DNA of 64,000 nt from Gillisella vitis (GCF_021559775.1 NZ_CP056047.1:2418001-2482000); one strand, 5' to 3'. Shown: positions 37,545 through 46,292, counted from the stretch's first letter. Notes: a model not told the origin generated them from the letters alone. Translations and numbers: made by a program.

Positions 37545-37712
37545 CCGAGACATCCACCAGCCGATCTCCCCACCCGAGGGGGAGATGGCCAGCAGGTCAG
37601 AGGGGGGCGACTTGGTGTAAAGGCTTGTTTTATGCAACGCCTCACTCCGTGGTCTGGCTTCGCCCCCCTCATCTCCCTGCCGGGATCTTCTCCCCGAGGG
37701 GGAGAAGAGGAG
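37545..37712. repeat. RIME-like intergenic mosaic element
   Basis: Compound palindrome typical of rhizobial RIME repeats. ATCTCCCC (37564-37571) pairs with GGGGAGAT (37579-37586). AGGGGGGCGA (37601-37610) pairs with TCGCCCCCCT (37670-37679). CTTCTCCCC (37687-37695) pairs with GGGGAGAAG (37699-37707). It fills most of the gap between the sensor kinase and its regulator. Confidence 0.8.
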
Positions 37713-37767
37713 TGCCGCCACCCTCCCGTCCGCTTTCTTTTTCTCCGCCCCTTGGACATCACAGACC

Positions 37768-38706
37768 ATGGCTGAACCGACCTCCCCCCGCGACATCATC
37801 CTCCTTGTCGATGACAGCCCGGAAGCGCTGGGTTTTCTAACCGATGCGCTGGAACAGTCAGGCTTTTCCGTGCTGATTGCCACGTCCGGCCAAGGGGCGC
37901 TCGGCATTGTCGAGCGGATCAGCCCGGACCTGATCCTGCTGGATGCTGTGATGCCCGGCATGGACGGGTTCGAGACCTGCCGACAGATCAAGGCCAATCC
38001 GGCAGTGGCGCAGGTGCCTGTCATCTTCATGACAGGCCTTAGCGAAACCGAACATGTGGTGCATGCGTTGGAAGTCGGCGGCGTCGATTACCTGACCAAG
38101 CCGATCAATATCGATGAGCTGCGCGCCCGTATCCGTGTACATCTCGCCAATGCCCGGTCAGCGCAAAGCGCCCGTGTCGCGCTGGACGCCGCAGGTCGCC
38201 ACCTGCTGGCCCTGCGCGCCGATGGCAGCCTGCTGTGGTCCACGCCGCAGGCCAGCCGCCTGATCACCACCGCCACCGGACGTGAAGACGGACTGGACAC
38301 GGTGATCACGGCCATCGGCGACTGGATGCAGGCCCGCGCAGCCTCAACACCTGCCGCAAGCCCCGCCTCCCGCGACGCCTCCCTGACCTTTCCGCTTGAA
38401 AACCACCCTGCCCTGCAAATCGCCTATCTCGGCGCCATGGCCGCCGACGAATATCTGTTCCGCCTCAGCGCTGCCAACCGGCACCGAGAAGACGAACGGC
38501 TGCGCCAGGCCTTTGGCCTCACCCAGCGCGAATCCGAAGTCCTTCTCTGGATCGCCCGCGGCAAACCCAACCGCGACATCGGCGAAATCCTCGGCCTCGC
38601 CGCCCGCACGGTTAACAAGCATCTGGAGCAGATTTATGTGAAGCTTGGCGTGGAGAACCGGGCGTCAGCGGCGGTAAAGGCGGCGGCGGTGTTGCGGGTG
38701 GAGTGA
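37768..38706 (+). CDS. LuxR/NarL-type response regulator
   Basis: DNA-binding response regulator of 312 residues. A receiver (1-125; phospho-acceptor Asp59 in 'LILLDAVMPGMDG', Lys in 'DYLTKPI') is followed by a linker of about 115 residues, longer than in NarL, and a LuxR helix-turn-helix at about 248-300 ('LTQRESEVLLWIARGKPNRDI' with 'TVNKHLEQIYVKL'). It follows the permease-kinase fusion and is its obvious partner. The palindrome upstream of urtA is a candidate target; this is inference. Confidence 0.88.
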   Translation: MAEPTSPRDIILLVDDSPEALGFLTDALEQSGFSVLIATSGQGALGIVERISPDLILLDAVMPGMDGFETCRQIKANPAVAQVPVIFMTGLSETEHVVHALEVGGVDYLTKPINIDELRARIRVHLANARSAQSARVALDAAGRHLLALRADGSLLWSTPQASRLITTATGREDGLDTVITAIGDWMQARAASTPAASPASRDASLTFPLENHPALQIAYLGAMAADEYLFRLSAANRHREDERLRQAFGLTQRESEVLLWIARGKPNRDIGEILGLAARTVNKHLEQIYVKLGVENRASAAVKAAAVLRVE

Positions 38707-38751
38707 AGGGCGCTTGCTCCAAGGTCCAAATCCCAAACCAAGAGCCTCCCC

Positions 38752-39285
38752 ATGAACCGTTTCGTCATCCTCTCCGGTTGCTCTGGCGGCGGCAAATCCA
38801 CTTTGCTCTCAGCCTTGGCTGCAAAAGGCTTTGCCACCATAGAAGAACCCGGCCGCCGCATTGTGGCAGAGGAACAGGCCGGAGATGGAAAGGCCTTGCC
38901 CTGGATCGACCTGGCAGCCTTCGCCCACCGTGCCATTGCCATGGCGCTGGAAGACCGGGAACGAGCGGCATCCCTCCCCGGCTGGGTGTTCTTCGACCGC
39001 AGCCTGATCGACGCCGCCGCCGCGCTGAAAGCTGCGACCGGCGATGAGAGACAATTAAACGCGCTCAAGCAGCAGCACCGCTACCACGCCCGCGTTTTTC
39101 TCACCCCGCCATGGCCGGAAATTTACCAGCAAGATGCGGAGCGTCAGCATGATCTGGCCGCGGCAGAGGAAGAATATCAGCGCCTGCTCGAAGTCTATCC
39201 GGCGCTGGGATATGAGGTGATTGTGTTGCCAAAGGTGAGCGTTGTGGAGCGCGTGGAATTTATCTTGGCAATGCTTGCGGGTTGA
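38752..39285 (+). CDS. AAA-type ATP/GTP-binding protein (AAA_28-like)
   Basis: P-loop protein of 177 residues. Walker A is 'LSGCSGGGKSTLLSAL'; a probable Walker-B-like segment is 'GWVFFDRSLIDAAAAL'. The length and the 'EEPGRRIVAEEQ' motif fit small AAA_28-type kinases/NTPases of unknown substrate. The ribosome site is weak. A frameshifted and partly deleted relative of the same gene lies at 40541-40812, so this gene family was duplicated here. Confidence 0.8.
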   Translation: MNRFVILSGCSGGGKSTLLSALAAKGFATIEEPGRRIVAEEQAGDGKALPWIDLAAFAHRAIAMALEDRERAASLPGWVFFDRSLIDAAAALKAATGDERQLNALKQQHRYHARVFLTPPWPEIYQQDAERQHDLAAAEEEYQRLLEVYPALGYEVIVLPKVSVVERVEFILAMLAG

Positions 39286-39424
39286 TGGGGCCGCTGAACC
39301 TGACAAACGCAAGAGTACCGGGCTGAAAGATTAGAACCGGTTTTCGCTGACAACCAAGATCCTTTTCTCCCAACTGGACTTATACCAAGTCTCTGACATG
39401 CTGACGCATCCTCGACTTGAAAAA

Positions 39425-39498
39425 TTGAAAATATCTCAAATGCATCAGAGGCTTGAGATATTTTCAAAGGGAATACGAAGAGTCATTTTCAATGACTC
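39425..39498 (+). repeat. Dispersed palindromic repeat, copy 2
   Basis: TTGAAAATATCTCAA (39425-39439) with exact complement at 39453-39467, then GAGTCATT (39480-39487) with AATGACTC (39491-39498). Compared with copy 1, one base pair in the first stem is changed on both arms (C-G to A-T), so pairing is kept. Confidence 0.75.
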
Positions 39499-39610
39499 CG
39501 ACTGCTGAGAAACCCCGCATTTTTCCTCGACGTCATGCTCGGCCTTGTGCCGGGCATCTAACCACGTTAATTTAATCCAATAATGTCAGCGCCTTATTCA
39601 ACAACAGCAG

Positions 39611-39633
39611 ACCCTCGGGACAGGCCCGAGGGT
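39611..39633. repeat. Short palindrome ACCCTCGGG/CCCGAGGGT
   Basis: A 9-bp perfect stem with a 5-nt loop. Sequences of this form are frequent between rhizobial genes. It may serve as a terminator for the AAA gene, though it lies 326 bp beyond its stop. Confidence 0.4.
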
Positions 39634-39698
39634 GACGAAATGCCGAGATCGGGGCCTGTCAACAAACTACGAAGAGTCATGTTCAATGAGTCTTCGTA

Positions 39699-40184
39699 TT
39701 ATTCTTTCGCATCCGGATTGGTGCTGTGGGCGTTTCGCTGGCTGGCGAGGAACTCTCGCCCGCGCCGAAGGGCAACCCCCGGATCGGACCCACGGTGATA
39801 TTCCTCAAGGATGATCTGGGTGATCTGTTGCCGGATCTCGGCTTTGCCCAGATCGGCCGCGGAACGCTCTTGGGGATGGAGCGCCCGGCGGGCATCCTCC
39901 AGCCGGTGTTGAAGATTGGTGGCGGCGTCGAGCAGCATATGGTCCATCGTGTCGCCCGGCTCCGGCATATCCTCAGGTCTCAGTTCGAGGTGCTGCGGTG
40001 GCGAAACATGGTAAACCCCGGAATGGACCGGACCATCTTCCCGGATCTTCTGCCTGTAGCGCAGCAGCAGCGCCAGCACGGTCGCCACGAAAACCGGTGG
40101 CACAACGATAACAAGAGCTTTCACCCAGTCAGATGTCGATTGCCACGTATCAAAAAGATCAGCCCAGACATTATAATCCGCCAT
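39699..40184 (-). CDS. Small membrane protein, unknown function
   Basis: Protein of 161 residues with one membrane helix at about 23-45 ('VKALVIVVPPVFVATVLALLL') followed by a basic stop-transfer and a hydrophilic, probably cytoplasmic, helical domain. No family recognised. The ATG at 40184 has ggaggag 8 nt upstream; an in-frame codon at 40220 falls inside a hairpin and lacks a ribosome site. The gene ends next to the palindrome at 39669. Confidence 0.65.
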   Translation of the reverse strand: MADYNVWADLFDTWQSTSDWVKALVIVVPPVFVATVLALLLRYRQKIREDGPVHSGVYHVSPPQHLELRPEDMPEPGDTMDHMLLDAATNLQHRLEDARRALHPQERSAADLGKAEIRQQITQIILEEYHRGSDPGVALRRGREFLASQRNAHSTNPDAKE

Positions 40185-40416
40185 TGTCCACTCCTCCCAC
40201 GCTGGAAAACGAGCGATCACCAGAGAACTGTCTCTGGTGATCGGGGAGTTCGTAAGCCGGTAAAAAAACGACCGCCCCGACCTTTAAGCCGAAGCTCTGG
40301 ACATACGCCGAGGCCTCCCCGACCATAGAGAATGGTAGAGAGCGAACCGTATAGACACAGTTCACCGCCTCAGCCACAAACCTATGGCTGAGGGGTGTCT
40401 TTTTGACGATCGACAC
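40171..40416 (-). CDS. Possible small protein (81 residues)
   Basis: Reading frame with a GTG start and a strong ribosome site (aaggag, 6 nt upstream). The predicted product is 81 residues, slightly hydrophobic in the middle ('LKVGAVVFLPAY'), with no recognised family. Its last third crosses the 40214-40243 hairpin and it overlaps the next gene's start by 14 bp. It may be a real short gene, a leader peptide, or chance. Confidence 0.35.
   Translation of the reverse strand: MSIVKKTPLSHRFVAEAVNCVYTVRSLPFSMVGEASAYVQSFGLKVGAVVFLPAYELPDHQRQFSGDRSFSSVGGVDNGGL
40214..40243. promoter_or_regulatory. 13-bp perfect hairpin before the small membrane protein gene
   Basis: CGATCACCAGAGA (40214-40226) and TCTCTGGTGATCG (40231-40243), 4-nt loop, about 30 bp upstream of the ATG at 40184. 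It could be an operator, an attenuator or the end of the small frame upstream. Confidence 0.45.
40368..40404 (+). terminator. Terminator-like hairpin with T run
   Basis: CCTCAGCCA (40368-40376) and TGGCTGAGG (40385-40393), followed by ggtgtcttttt. On the plus strand it has terminator form, yet no plus-strand gene precedes it closely. A short plus-strand RNA ending here is possible. Confidence 0.4.
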
Positions 40417-40540
40417 CGACCGCTCCTTAAGGGGTTACGATGCCCCAAGACCGGCTCGTTACAACCGATCTCATCCTTGTCTTAGCGCATAACGAGTGGG
40501 GAGGAAAAGAGGGAATTGGGGTGATTTTGAAGGGGGGGGA

Positions 40541-40812
40541 ATTGTTCCTCCTGCTATTGTAGCGGAAAATCCACCCTGCTCTGGCGCTTCCTACCGACAA
40601 TAAGCCCGGCCGCCCAATTGTGGCGCAAGTGGTGATTTCCTCCCATGGATCAACATGGCCGCCTTTGCCCAACGCGCCATCAACATGGCCCGGAAGACTG
40701 GAAACAAGCAGCGTCCCTTTCTGGCTAGGTTTTCTTCGACCGCAACCTGGCCGATGTCGCCGCGGCCCTCAAAGCCGCAATCGGCGATGACCGCCCGCTA
40801 CGCGCCTTGAAA
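40541..40812 (+). pseudogene. Degraded copy of the AAA-type NTPase gene
   Basis: Remnant of a gene like the one at 38752. A P-loop remnant ('SGKSTLL' from 40561), 'KPGRPIVAQ', then in another frame 'WINMAAFAQRAINMA' (from 40646) and back in the first frame 'VFFDRNLADVAAALKAAIGDD' (from 40729) align in order with 'GGKSTLL', 'EPGRRIVAE', 'WIDLAAFAHRAIAMA' and 'VFFDRSLIDAAAALKAATGDE'. At least two frameshifts and an internal deletion break it, and the 3' third is missing. It is cut off where the convergent gene ending at 40798 begins. Confidence 0.8.
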
Positions 40813-42204
40813 ATCCAGAGGCGTGATTCTTTGCGCCTCGTATTTTGCCAACGCAGTTGCCACCTCTCGCTCACCCTCCAAAAATATTACGTCCGCATCC
40901 CCACGCTCAAGCGTACGTGGGAGAGCGGCCGCTAGCGTCTCAGCAGTGATTATAAGCACCCCAAGACGCTCTGCCTGCTCGATATCTCCTCGTATCTCTG
41001 ATCGTTTCTTGGATGTTACAATTACCGGCAAGACCTTTAAGTGCTGATTGTTTGACGCCTCGAGTCTGCTGCGGACAATTTCGGACCGTTCAATCAAAAG
41101 TGGAAGTTTATTATCCGTCTTCAGCGGGCCAGTGGTGCATTCGATGACCGCAAAATGACCTTGAGGCGTCGTCGCGATTAGGTCCGGAGCCTCTTGCAAT
41201 TTTGGGGTTTGGCCTAGATTGGTAACGCTGAATCCCAACATCCACAGTAGCCATGCCACACCTGATTCCAGATCACGAGCATTACCTTTTCCGGGCTGCT
41301 TCGCCAAAAAGTCAGCAATACTAGCTAATTCCCGATCGAACGCTTCGTATGAAGCACGGCGTGGGTTTTGCGCCATACTCGGATCCGCAATCCACCCTTG
41401 ATGATAGACTATACCGGAATATGATGCGTAAGCTTGGACGACGGCAGCTCTCGGAACCTGAATTTTTGTACTCCCCCGACGCATACCATCTGTTCCAACT
41501 TCCCATTTCATGGACTCACCAGAAACAACGTCTCGTTTTACAACATTTCCCCCCATAACTCTGTAGGTTATACCCGCCTTGGCAGGATCACAGGCGGGCG
41601 ACATTCTCACTGCGATTTCACACTCGGTGCCTGTTACCAAAGTCGAAAGGTCTACTGCTATAATTTCGAGAGCAACGGCCTCAATTGCTATAACGTCTGA
41701 CCGCAAAGTTCCCACGCGATAATGGTTCATCAGCTCTTGAAGACCATCATATGGAACGGTCGCGCCCTTTAATTCCCAATCCAGTTCTGGCTGTAGTTGT
41801 TGGAGTTCAGCTTTACCTCCCAAGATCGTCAGGACTCCGATGCGCCGGTTCGGCATTCCGTCAGTGTGGAATGGCTGATAATACCCGCCATATCGACCTG
41901 AGGAACTGCTAAACTGGATATTGCCTTGGGGGGTGCGGACTACACCGCTTAGTGCTCCCGCCAGGAAATCCTCAGGACTGATATCAATTTCACTCAACCG
42001 GAAATGACCTGCCATTACCCGTTTAAAAGAGAACGAGCCGAGCGGAGCAAACGGCGTTGTCGCGCCGAAAATAAGTCTGGCTTGTAGCAGTTCAAATCCT
42101 GTTGCCGTTTCCAATGCCACGTAGCAAAAACTGGGATGCTCAATGGCATCTCCCCAATCCTTGATTGACGCGAAGAATGCCTCTACCGACTCATTTAAAT
42201 CCAT
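40798..42204 (-). CDS. Orphan protein with possible nuclease-like C-terminal domain
   Basis: Protein of 468 residues, family not recognised. The N-terminal about 290 residues look mixed alpha/beta. The C-terminal about 150 contain 'LESGVAWLLWMLGFSVTNLG', 'EAPDLIATTPQGHFAVIECTTG' and a later basic helix. This order (Glu in a helix, Pro-Asp, strand, Glu-Cys) is reminiscent of the restriction-endonuclease-like (PD-(D/E)xK) fold, but the usual Lys after the second Glu is Thr here. The gene is AT-richer than its neighbours, next to a pseudogene and alone, which suggests recent acquisition. A defence role is speculation. Confidence 0.6.
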   Translation of the reverse strand: MDLNESVEAFFASIKDWGDAIEHPSFCYVALETATGFELLQARLIFGATTPFAPLGSFSFKRVMAGHFRLSEIDISPEDFLAGALSGVVRTPQGNIQFSSSSGRYGGYYQPFHTDGMPNRRIGVLTILGGKAELQQLQPELDWELKGATVPYDGLQELMNHYRVGTLRSDVIAIEAVALEIIAVDLSTLVTGTECEIAVRMSPACDPAKAGITYRVMGGNVVKRDVVSGESMKWEVGTDGMRRGSTKIQVPRAAVVQAYASYSGIVYHQGWIADPSMAQNPRRASYEAFDRELASIADFLAKQPGKGNARDLESGVAWLLWMLGFSVTNLGQTPKLQEAPDLIATTPQGHFAVIECTTGPLKTDNKLPLLIERSEIVRSRLEASNNQHLKVLPVIVTSKKRSEIRGDIEQAERLGVLIITAETLAAALPRTLERGDADVIFLEGEREVATALAKYEAQRITPLDFQGA

Positions 42205-42341
42205 TTCCCCCCCGAGTTGTGGATCGCAGTATCGCGTTGCTAATAAAACAATGTGCTCATGGTACCAGCGACAATACGCACATCAAAGTAGAAAGCAACT
42301 TAAGGAGCACGTTTACAAGTACTGCACTCACAACTGGATAC

Positions 42342-42375
42342 AAAAAGGCGCAAAAGCGATGCCTTTGCGCCAAAA
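42342..42375 (-). terminator. Rho-independent terminator of minCDE
   Basis: On the minus strand GGCGCAAA and TTTGCGCC (plus-strand 42347-42354 and 42364-42371) form the stem, followed by TTTTTG. It lies 30 bp downstream of the minE stop. Confidence 0.85.
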
Positions 42376-42400
42376 TGTCGGTCGAGCTATAGTCTGAATA

Positions 42401-42661
42401 TCAAGCCGCCAGCGCTTGCGCATCCCGTGGAATTTCCACGTCGATCTCCAAAATCGACACATGCTCGTCACGGTCCACCTTGATGCGGACCTTGTCGGCA
42501 TCAACCTGGACGTGCTTGGAAATCACGGCCAGGATTTCCTCGCGCAGGATGGCGACGAGGTCGGAGCCTTGGGCGGCGCGTTCGTGGGCGAGCAGGACTT
42601 GCAGCCGTTCCCGCGCCATCGGCGCCGAGGTTGGTCTGCGGAACAGGTTGAAGATGCTCAT
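42401..42661 (-). CDS. minE: Cell division topological specificity factor MinE
   Basis: MinD ATPase activator of 86 residues. It has the basic N-terminal region '[28 protein letters not shown]' (membrane-target and MinD-binding part; first residues shown only as family context) and the C-terminal dimer domain '[13 protein letters not shown]' to '[12 protein letters not shown]'. It drives MinCD oscillation, placing the division site at midcell. The start overlaps the minD stop (ATGA). Confidence 0.95.
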   Translation of the reverse strand: MSIFNLFRRPTSAPMARERLQVLLAHERAAQGSDLVAILREEILAVISKHVQVDADKVRIKVDRDEHVSILEIDVEIPRDAQALAA

Positions 42662-43473
42662 GCGGCCCTCCGTGCGAAAATCTTGCCGAACAGGCCGCGC
42701 TTTTCCTCGGGCATGGAGACCGGAATTTCCTCACCAGCCAGCCGGCGGGCGGCTTCGAAATAGGCCTGGGCAGGAAGGCTCTTGGCATCGGCCAGCGTCA
42801 CCGGCGCACCGATATTGGAGGCTTTCAGCACGTCCATGCTTTCCGGGATAATGCCGAGCAGCGGGATGGAGAGGATTTCCAAGACGTCCTCGACCTTTAG
42901 CATATCGCCGCGCTGGGCGCGAACGGCATCGTAGCGGGTCAGCAGCAGGTGCTTTTCCATCCGCTCGCCACGCTCGGCCTTCAGGGTCTTTGAATCCAAC
43001 AGGCCAATGATCCGGTCCGAATCGCGTACCGAAGACACTTCCGGATTGGTGACGACAACAGCGACATCGGCGTGGCGCATGGCCAGCGTCGCACCGCGTT
43101 CAATCCCGGCCGGGCTATCGCAGATCACCCAGTCGAAGTGCTTTTTCAGCTCGGTAATCACCCATTCCACGCCTTCCGGCGTCAGATTGTCCTTGTCGCG
43201 GGTCTGCGAGGCCGGTAGCAGGTAGAGTGTATCGACCCGCTTGTCGCGGATCAGCGCCTGCGGCAGCTTGGCATCGCCCTGGATGACATTGACGAGATCG
43301 TAGACCACCCGGCGCTCGGCACCCATGACCAGATCGAGATTGCGCAGACCGACATCAAAATCGATGACGACAACCTTGTCGCCGCGCTGGGCAAGTGCCG
43401 CACCAAGGGCAGCCGTGGAGGTCGTCTTGCCGACGCCGCCCTTGCCTGATGTCACAACGATGACCTTCCCCAT
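42658..43473 (-). CDS. minD: Septum site-determining ATPase MinD
   Basis: Deviant-Walker ATPase of 271 residues. The P-loop is '[18 protein letters not shown]', with switch residues in '[13 protein letters not shown]' and '[12 protein letters not shown]'. The C-terminal amphipathic membrane-targeting helix is '[12 protein letters not shown]'. It recruits MinC to the membrane and is released by MinE. It lies 132 bp downstream of minC. Confidence 0.97.
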   Translation of the reverse strand: MGKVIVVTSGKGGVGKTTSTAALGAALAQRGDKVVVIDFDVGLRNLDLVMGAERRVVYDLVNVIQGDAKLPQALIRDKRVDTLYLLPASQTRDKDNLTPEGVEWVITELKKHFDWVICDSPAGIERGATLAMRHADVAVVVTNPEVSSVRDSDRIIGLLDSKTLKAERGERMEKHLLLTRYDAVRAQRGDMLKVEDVLEILSIPLLGIIPESMDVLKASNIGAPVTLADAKSLPAQAYFEAARRLAGEEIPVSMPEEKRGLFGKIFARRAA

Positions 43474-43605
43474 TTCATTCTCCTGTCTTTCGCCGCACGC
43501 GGCACAAGCTTCGGGTCGCGCTGGACCAAATTTCCAGCGTATTAAACGTCAACTTTAACCAGCGGAGTCGGCGTCAAGCTGACTTGCCCGCGGTTCAAAC
43601 CAGCA

Positions 43606-44406
43606 TCAGGCCATTTTTTCAGCCTTGATGACATCGTCTTCCAACCAAAGCTGGACGGGCTTGCCCAGCAATTCCGGCGGCATGTCCTCCGCCATCTTGT
43701 AGATCCCGTCGATGGCCAGCAGCTCGGCCTCCATCTTGCGACAGAAAATCCGCGCCGATGCATTGCCAACCGATCCCGCCATCGCCCGGCCACGCAAGGC
43801 TCCGTAGATATGGATAGACCCACCGGCAATGATTTCGGCGCCTGAGGCAACCGAACCGATCACTGTGACATCGCCTTCGGTGAAAATCACCGACTGGCCA
43901 GAGCGCACCGGCTCACGCAGCAGCAAGGATTGCACTACGGAGCGGGCCTGCGGCGCAGTTATCATCGCCTGGGGAGAGTCAGTCTCCCCAATCTCGTCAC
44001 TCTTGCCGGAGGCTTTGGTGGCTTTGCCAGTCTTTTTTTTCTCTTCCGCTGGTGGTGATTCAGGCTCGACCTTCGGCACGTCCACATCGGACACCGGACG
44101 GCCACCCTTCAGGATCGGCGGCATACCACGTTCCACCATCGAAGGACGCGCGCCCTCCAGACCCATGATGCTGACATTGCGGCTGGACAGTTCGGCGATC
44201 AGGGCCTTCAGCTCATCCCGGCTGATTGCCAGTTCCGCCACATCGAGAACCACCGGACGGCCAAGGAAGAACCCAGCCGAGCGCGAGGCCAGATCGTCCA
44301 GCCTTTCCAGCCAGTTATCGACTGGCAGGTCCGGCGACAGTACCACCGCCAGAAACGAACGGCCTTTGATGCGGATTGAGCGGGGTTCTGTTAGCACTTC
44401 GGTCAT
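43606..44406 (-). CDS. minC: Septum site-determining protein MinC
   Basis: FtsZ assembly inhibitor of 266 residues. An N-terminal domain ('IRIKGRSFLAVVLSPDLPVD') and a lysine/proline-rich linker precede the C-terminal beta-helix domain ('VIGSVASGAEIIAGGSIHIYG' in family form, 'RIFCRKMEAELLAIDGIY'). The ATG at 44406 is preferred to a TTG at 44475, since the latter would place the CtrA box inside the gene. It is the first gene of minCDE. Confidence 0.95.
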   Translation of the reverse strand: MTEVLTEPRSIRIKGRSFLAVVLSPDLPVDNWLERLDDLASRSAGFFLGRPVVLDVAELAISRDELKALIAELSSRNVSIMGLEGARPSMVERGMPPILKGGRPVSDVDVPKVEPESPPAEEKKKTGKATKASGKSDEIGETDSPQAMITAPQARSVVQSLLLREPVRSGQSVIFTEGDVTVIGSVASGAEIIAGGSIHIYGALRGRAMAGSVGNASARIFCRKMEAELLAIDGIYKMAEDMPPELLGKPVQLWLEDDVIKAEKMA

Positions 44407-44447
44407 CTTTATGAACAAATCGTTGACTTGGTTTACGGCTGATTTGG

Positions 44448-44462
44448 TTAACAAAAGGTTAA
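44448..44462 (-). promoter_or_regulatory. CtrA box (TTAA-N7-TTAA) upstream of minC, perfect
   Basis: TTAACAAAAGGTTAA lies 41 bp upstream of the minC ATG. The position suits direct control of minCDE by CtrA, which I recall being reported in Sinorhizobium. Confidence 0.65.
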
Positions 44463-44584
44463 CGCGGCTCTTCAATCCGTTAAGACAAACGATATTGATG
44501 ATGCTAATTGGTTATAATATTCAAATCGTTAGAAAATTAATTTTGCGGTTGCGCGCAAACACCACTGAAGCGTGCAATGCAAAA

Positions 44585-44605
44585 AGCCCGGCGCAAGGCC
44601 GGGCT
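44585..44605 (-). terminator. Rho-independent terminator of livK
   Basis: AGCCCGGC (44585-44592) and GCCGGGCT (44598-44605) with a 5-nt loop, followed on the minus strand by TTTTTGC. It is 29 bp past the livK stop. Confidence 0.88.
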
Positions 44606-44634
44606 CTCGTCTCCACTGGCAATGCCAGCAGAAA

Positions 44635-45750
44635 TCAGTTTTCGAAGTAGGAATACTTGCCGTCAGGGCCTTTCTTCCAAGTGTACATCACGTAGTCGGG
44701 ACGGGTGATGTCGCCCTTGGCGTCAAAGCCGATCGAGCCGATAACGGTCGTGAACGGACCCTTGGCCTTCATGGTTTCAGCAACCTTTTCCGCATCGGTG
44801 GAACCCGCAGCCTTGGCAGCCTCTGCAATGATCTGCAGGGCGGCGTAGGAATACAGCGTATAGGCTTCCGGCTCAAAGCCAGCGTCACGGAATTTCTTGA
44901 CCGCGTCCTTGGCGTTCGGGTTGTTACGCGGATCCGGCGGGAAGGTCATCAGCGTACCATTGACGGCATCGCCAGCAATCGAGGCCAGTTCGTTGGAGGT
45001 GATACCGTCGCCCGACATCAGGGTCGCCTTGACGCCCTGGTCAGCCATCTGACGCAGGATCAGGCCAGCTTCCGTGTGCAGACCGCCGAAGTAAACCACG
45101 CCAACGCCGGCTTCCTTCATCTTGGCGATCAGGGCCGAATAGTCCTTTTCACCGGGAGTGATGCCTTCGTAGATGACTTCCTTGACGCCCAGACCGTTCA
45201 TGGCCTTCTTGGTTTCGTCGGCAAGGCCCTGACCGTAAGGGGTCTTGTCATGAATGACGGCAACCTTCACGCCCTTGAACTTTTCAGCAATGTATTTGCC
45301 GGCAACCGCGCCCTGCTGGTCATCGCGACCGCAGGTGCGGAACGTGTTCCACATGCCGCGCTCGGTGAATTTCGGATTTGTCGAGGCTGGCGTGATCTGC
45401 AGAATGCCATTTTCGGCATACACGTCAGAAGCCGGGATCGATACGCCCGAGTTGAAGTGGCCGATCACGTATTTCACGCCGTCGGCGACGAATTTGTTGG
45501 CGACGGAAACGCCCTGCTTGGCATCCGACACGTCGTCGCCGAGCACGATCTTGATCTTTTCGCCATTGATGCCGCCAGCTGCGTTGATATCGGCAGCGGC
45601 CTGTTCGGCACCCTTCTGGAGCTGTGCGCCGAAAGCAGCGTTCGGGCCTGTCAGGGGACCGCCGACACCGACGATGATGTCAGCCCAGGCGGTGCCGCTG
45701 AAGGCAACCATGGCTGTCAGCGCCACGGCTGAAAGAAGCGACTTCTTCAT
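44635..45750 (-). CDS. livK: Branched-chain amino-acid ABC transporter binding protein (LivK/BraC-like)
   Basis: Periplasmic binding protein of 371 residues. Signal peptide '[19 protein letters not shown]' then '[21 protein letters not shown]'. The LivJ/BraC pattern is clear: '[21 protein letters not shown]', '[20 protein letters not shown]' and '[15 protein letters not shown]' (read in pieces). The ATG at 45750 has gggag upstream. It is the last gene of the liv cluster, after a 134-bp gap, and has its own terminator. It may have its own promoter for higher expression. Confidence 0.92.
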   Translation of the reverse strand: MKKSLLSAVALTAMVAFSGTAWADIIVGVGGPLTGPNAAFGAQLQKGAEQAAADINAAGGINGEKIKIVLGDDVSDAKQGVSVANKFVADGVKYVIGHFNSGVSIPASDVYAENGILQITPASTNPKFTERGMWNTFRTCGRDDQQGAVAGKYIAEKFKGVKVAVIHDKTPYGQGLADETKKAMNGLGVKEVIYEGITPGEKDYSALIAKMKEAGVGVVYFGGLHTEAGLILRQMADQGVKATLMSGDGITSNELASIAGDAVNGTLMTFPPDPRNNPNAKDAVKKFRDAGFEPEAYTLYSYAALQIIAEAAKAAGSTDAEKVAETMKAKGPFTTVIGSIGFDAKGDITRPDYVMYTWKKGPDGKYSYFEN

Positions 45751-45884
45751 TCTGATACTCCCAGTTTTTAGGGCGGGCTTATTTCGATCCCCCGCGCAAC
45801 ACCCACCTAGATTGCGCCGGAAAACTCTTCCACTCTTTATTATTGCAATTTCCCCGGCCATCAGAGGCGAGAAAGACGGTGCTG

Positions 45885-46238
45885 TCAATCTTTCTTCTTC
45901 CAGGAAAGCGGGGAAGTTTTTTCATAGAGCCAGTAATAGTTACCGGCCATCTGGCGGGTGCGTCGTTGGCGGAAACCGACCATCGAAAACACCAGCAAAA
46001 CGACAAAATCCATCGCGTAAAGACCGAGATCCAGCATCGGCCCTGCGAACAGGGCATGATGGAGAAAACGCATGACCAGCGCCAGCAGCAGCGTGTAGAT
46101 CACCACCCGGCCATAGCCTTCCCAGTTTTCGGCAACGGCCTTGCCGGTGCGCCATGCGGTCCAGAAACCGAGCAGCACCACGAGAAAACGCAGCACCATC
46201 CGCACCTGGTCATCCGTATCGAAAAACAAACCCTGCAT
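45885..46238 (-). CDS. DUF6867-family membrane protein
   Basis: Small inner-membrane protein of 117 residues with about three hydrophobic segments ('[15 protein letters not shown]', '[22 protein letters not shown]', '[16 protein letters not shown]'), ending in a charged 'PLSWKKKD' tail. This type is regularly found inside liv operons of Rhizobiales; its function is unknown. It lies 54 bp downstream of livF and upstream of livK. Confidence 0.8.
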   Translation of the reverse strand: MQGLFFDTDDQVRMVLRFLVVLLGFWTAWRTGKAVAENWEGYGRVVIYTLLLALVMRFLHHALFAGPMLDLGLYAMDFVVLLVFSMVGFRQRRTRQMAGNYYWLYEKTSPLSWKKKD

Positions 46239-46292
46239 GTCTTTTCCCCTCCGGGGTCTTTTTATCCGCAGTTTATCAGCACGGCACGGCGA

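Larger units (their letters stand above)
39286..39698. other. Intergenic region rich in palindromes
   Basis: 413 bp without a credible gene. It holds repeat copy 2 (39425-39498); a 9-bp stem ACCCTCGGG/CCCGAGGGT (39611-39633); and, at 39669-39695, a third hairpin (CGAAGA...TCTTCG) whose centre repeats the second hairpin of copy 2. Confidence 0.6.

Noticed and set aside
35968..37557. 529-codon open frame opposite the kinase part of the permease-kinase gene
   Set aside because: Antisense shadow of HisKA, ATPase and receiver sequence with unmistakable motifs on the plus strand.
37545..37712. CRISPR-like array
   Set aside because: The repeated blocks are inverted and nested, not direct repeats with equal spacers. 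No cas gene is present.
44407..44475. Extension of minC to a TTG at 44475
   Set aside because: It would place the CtrA box inside the gene and add residues not typical of MinC.
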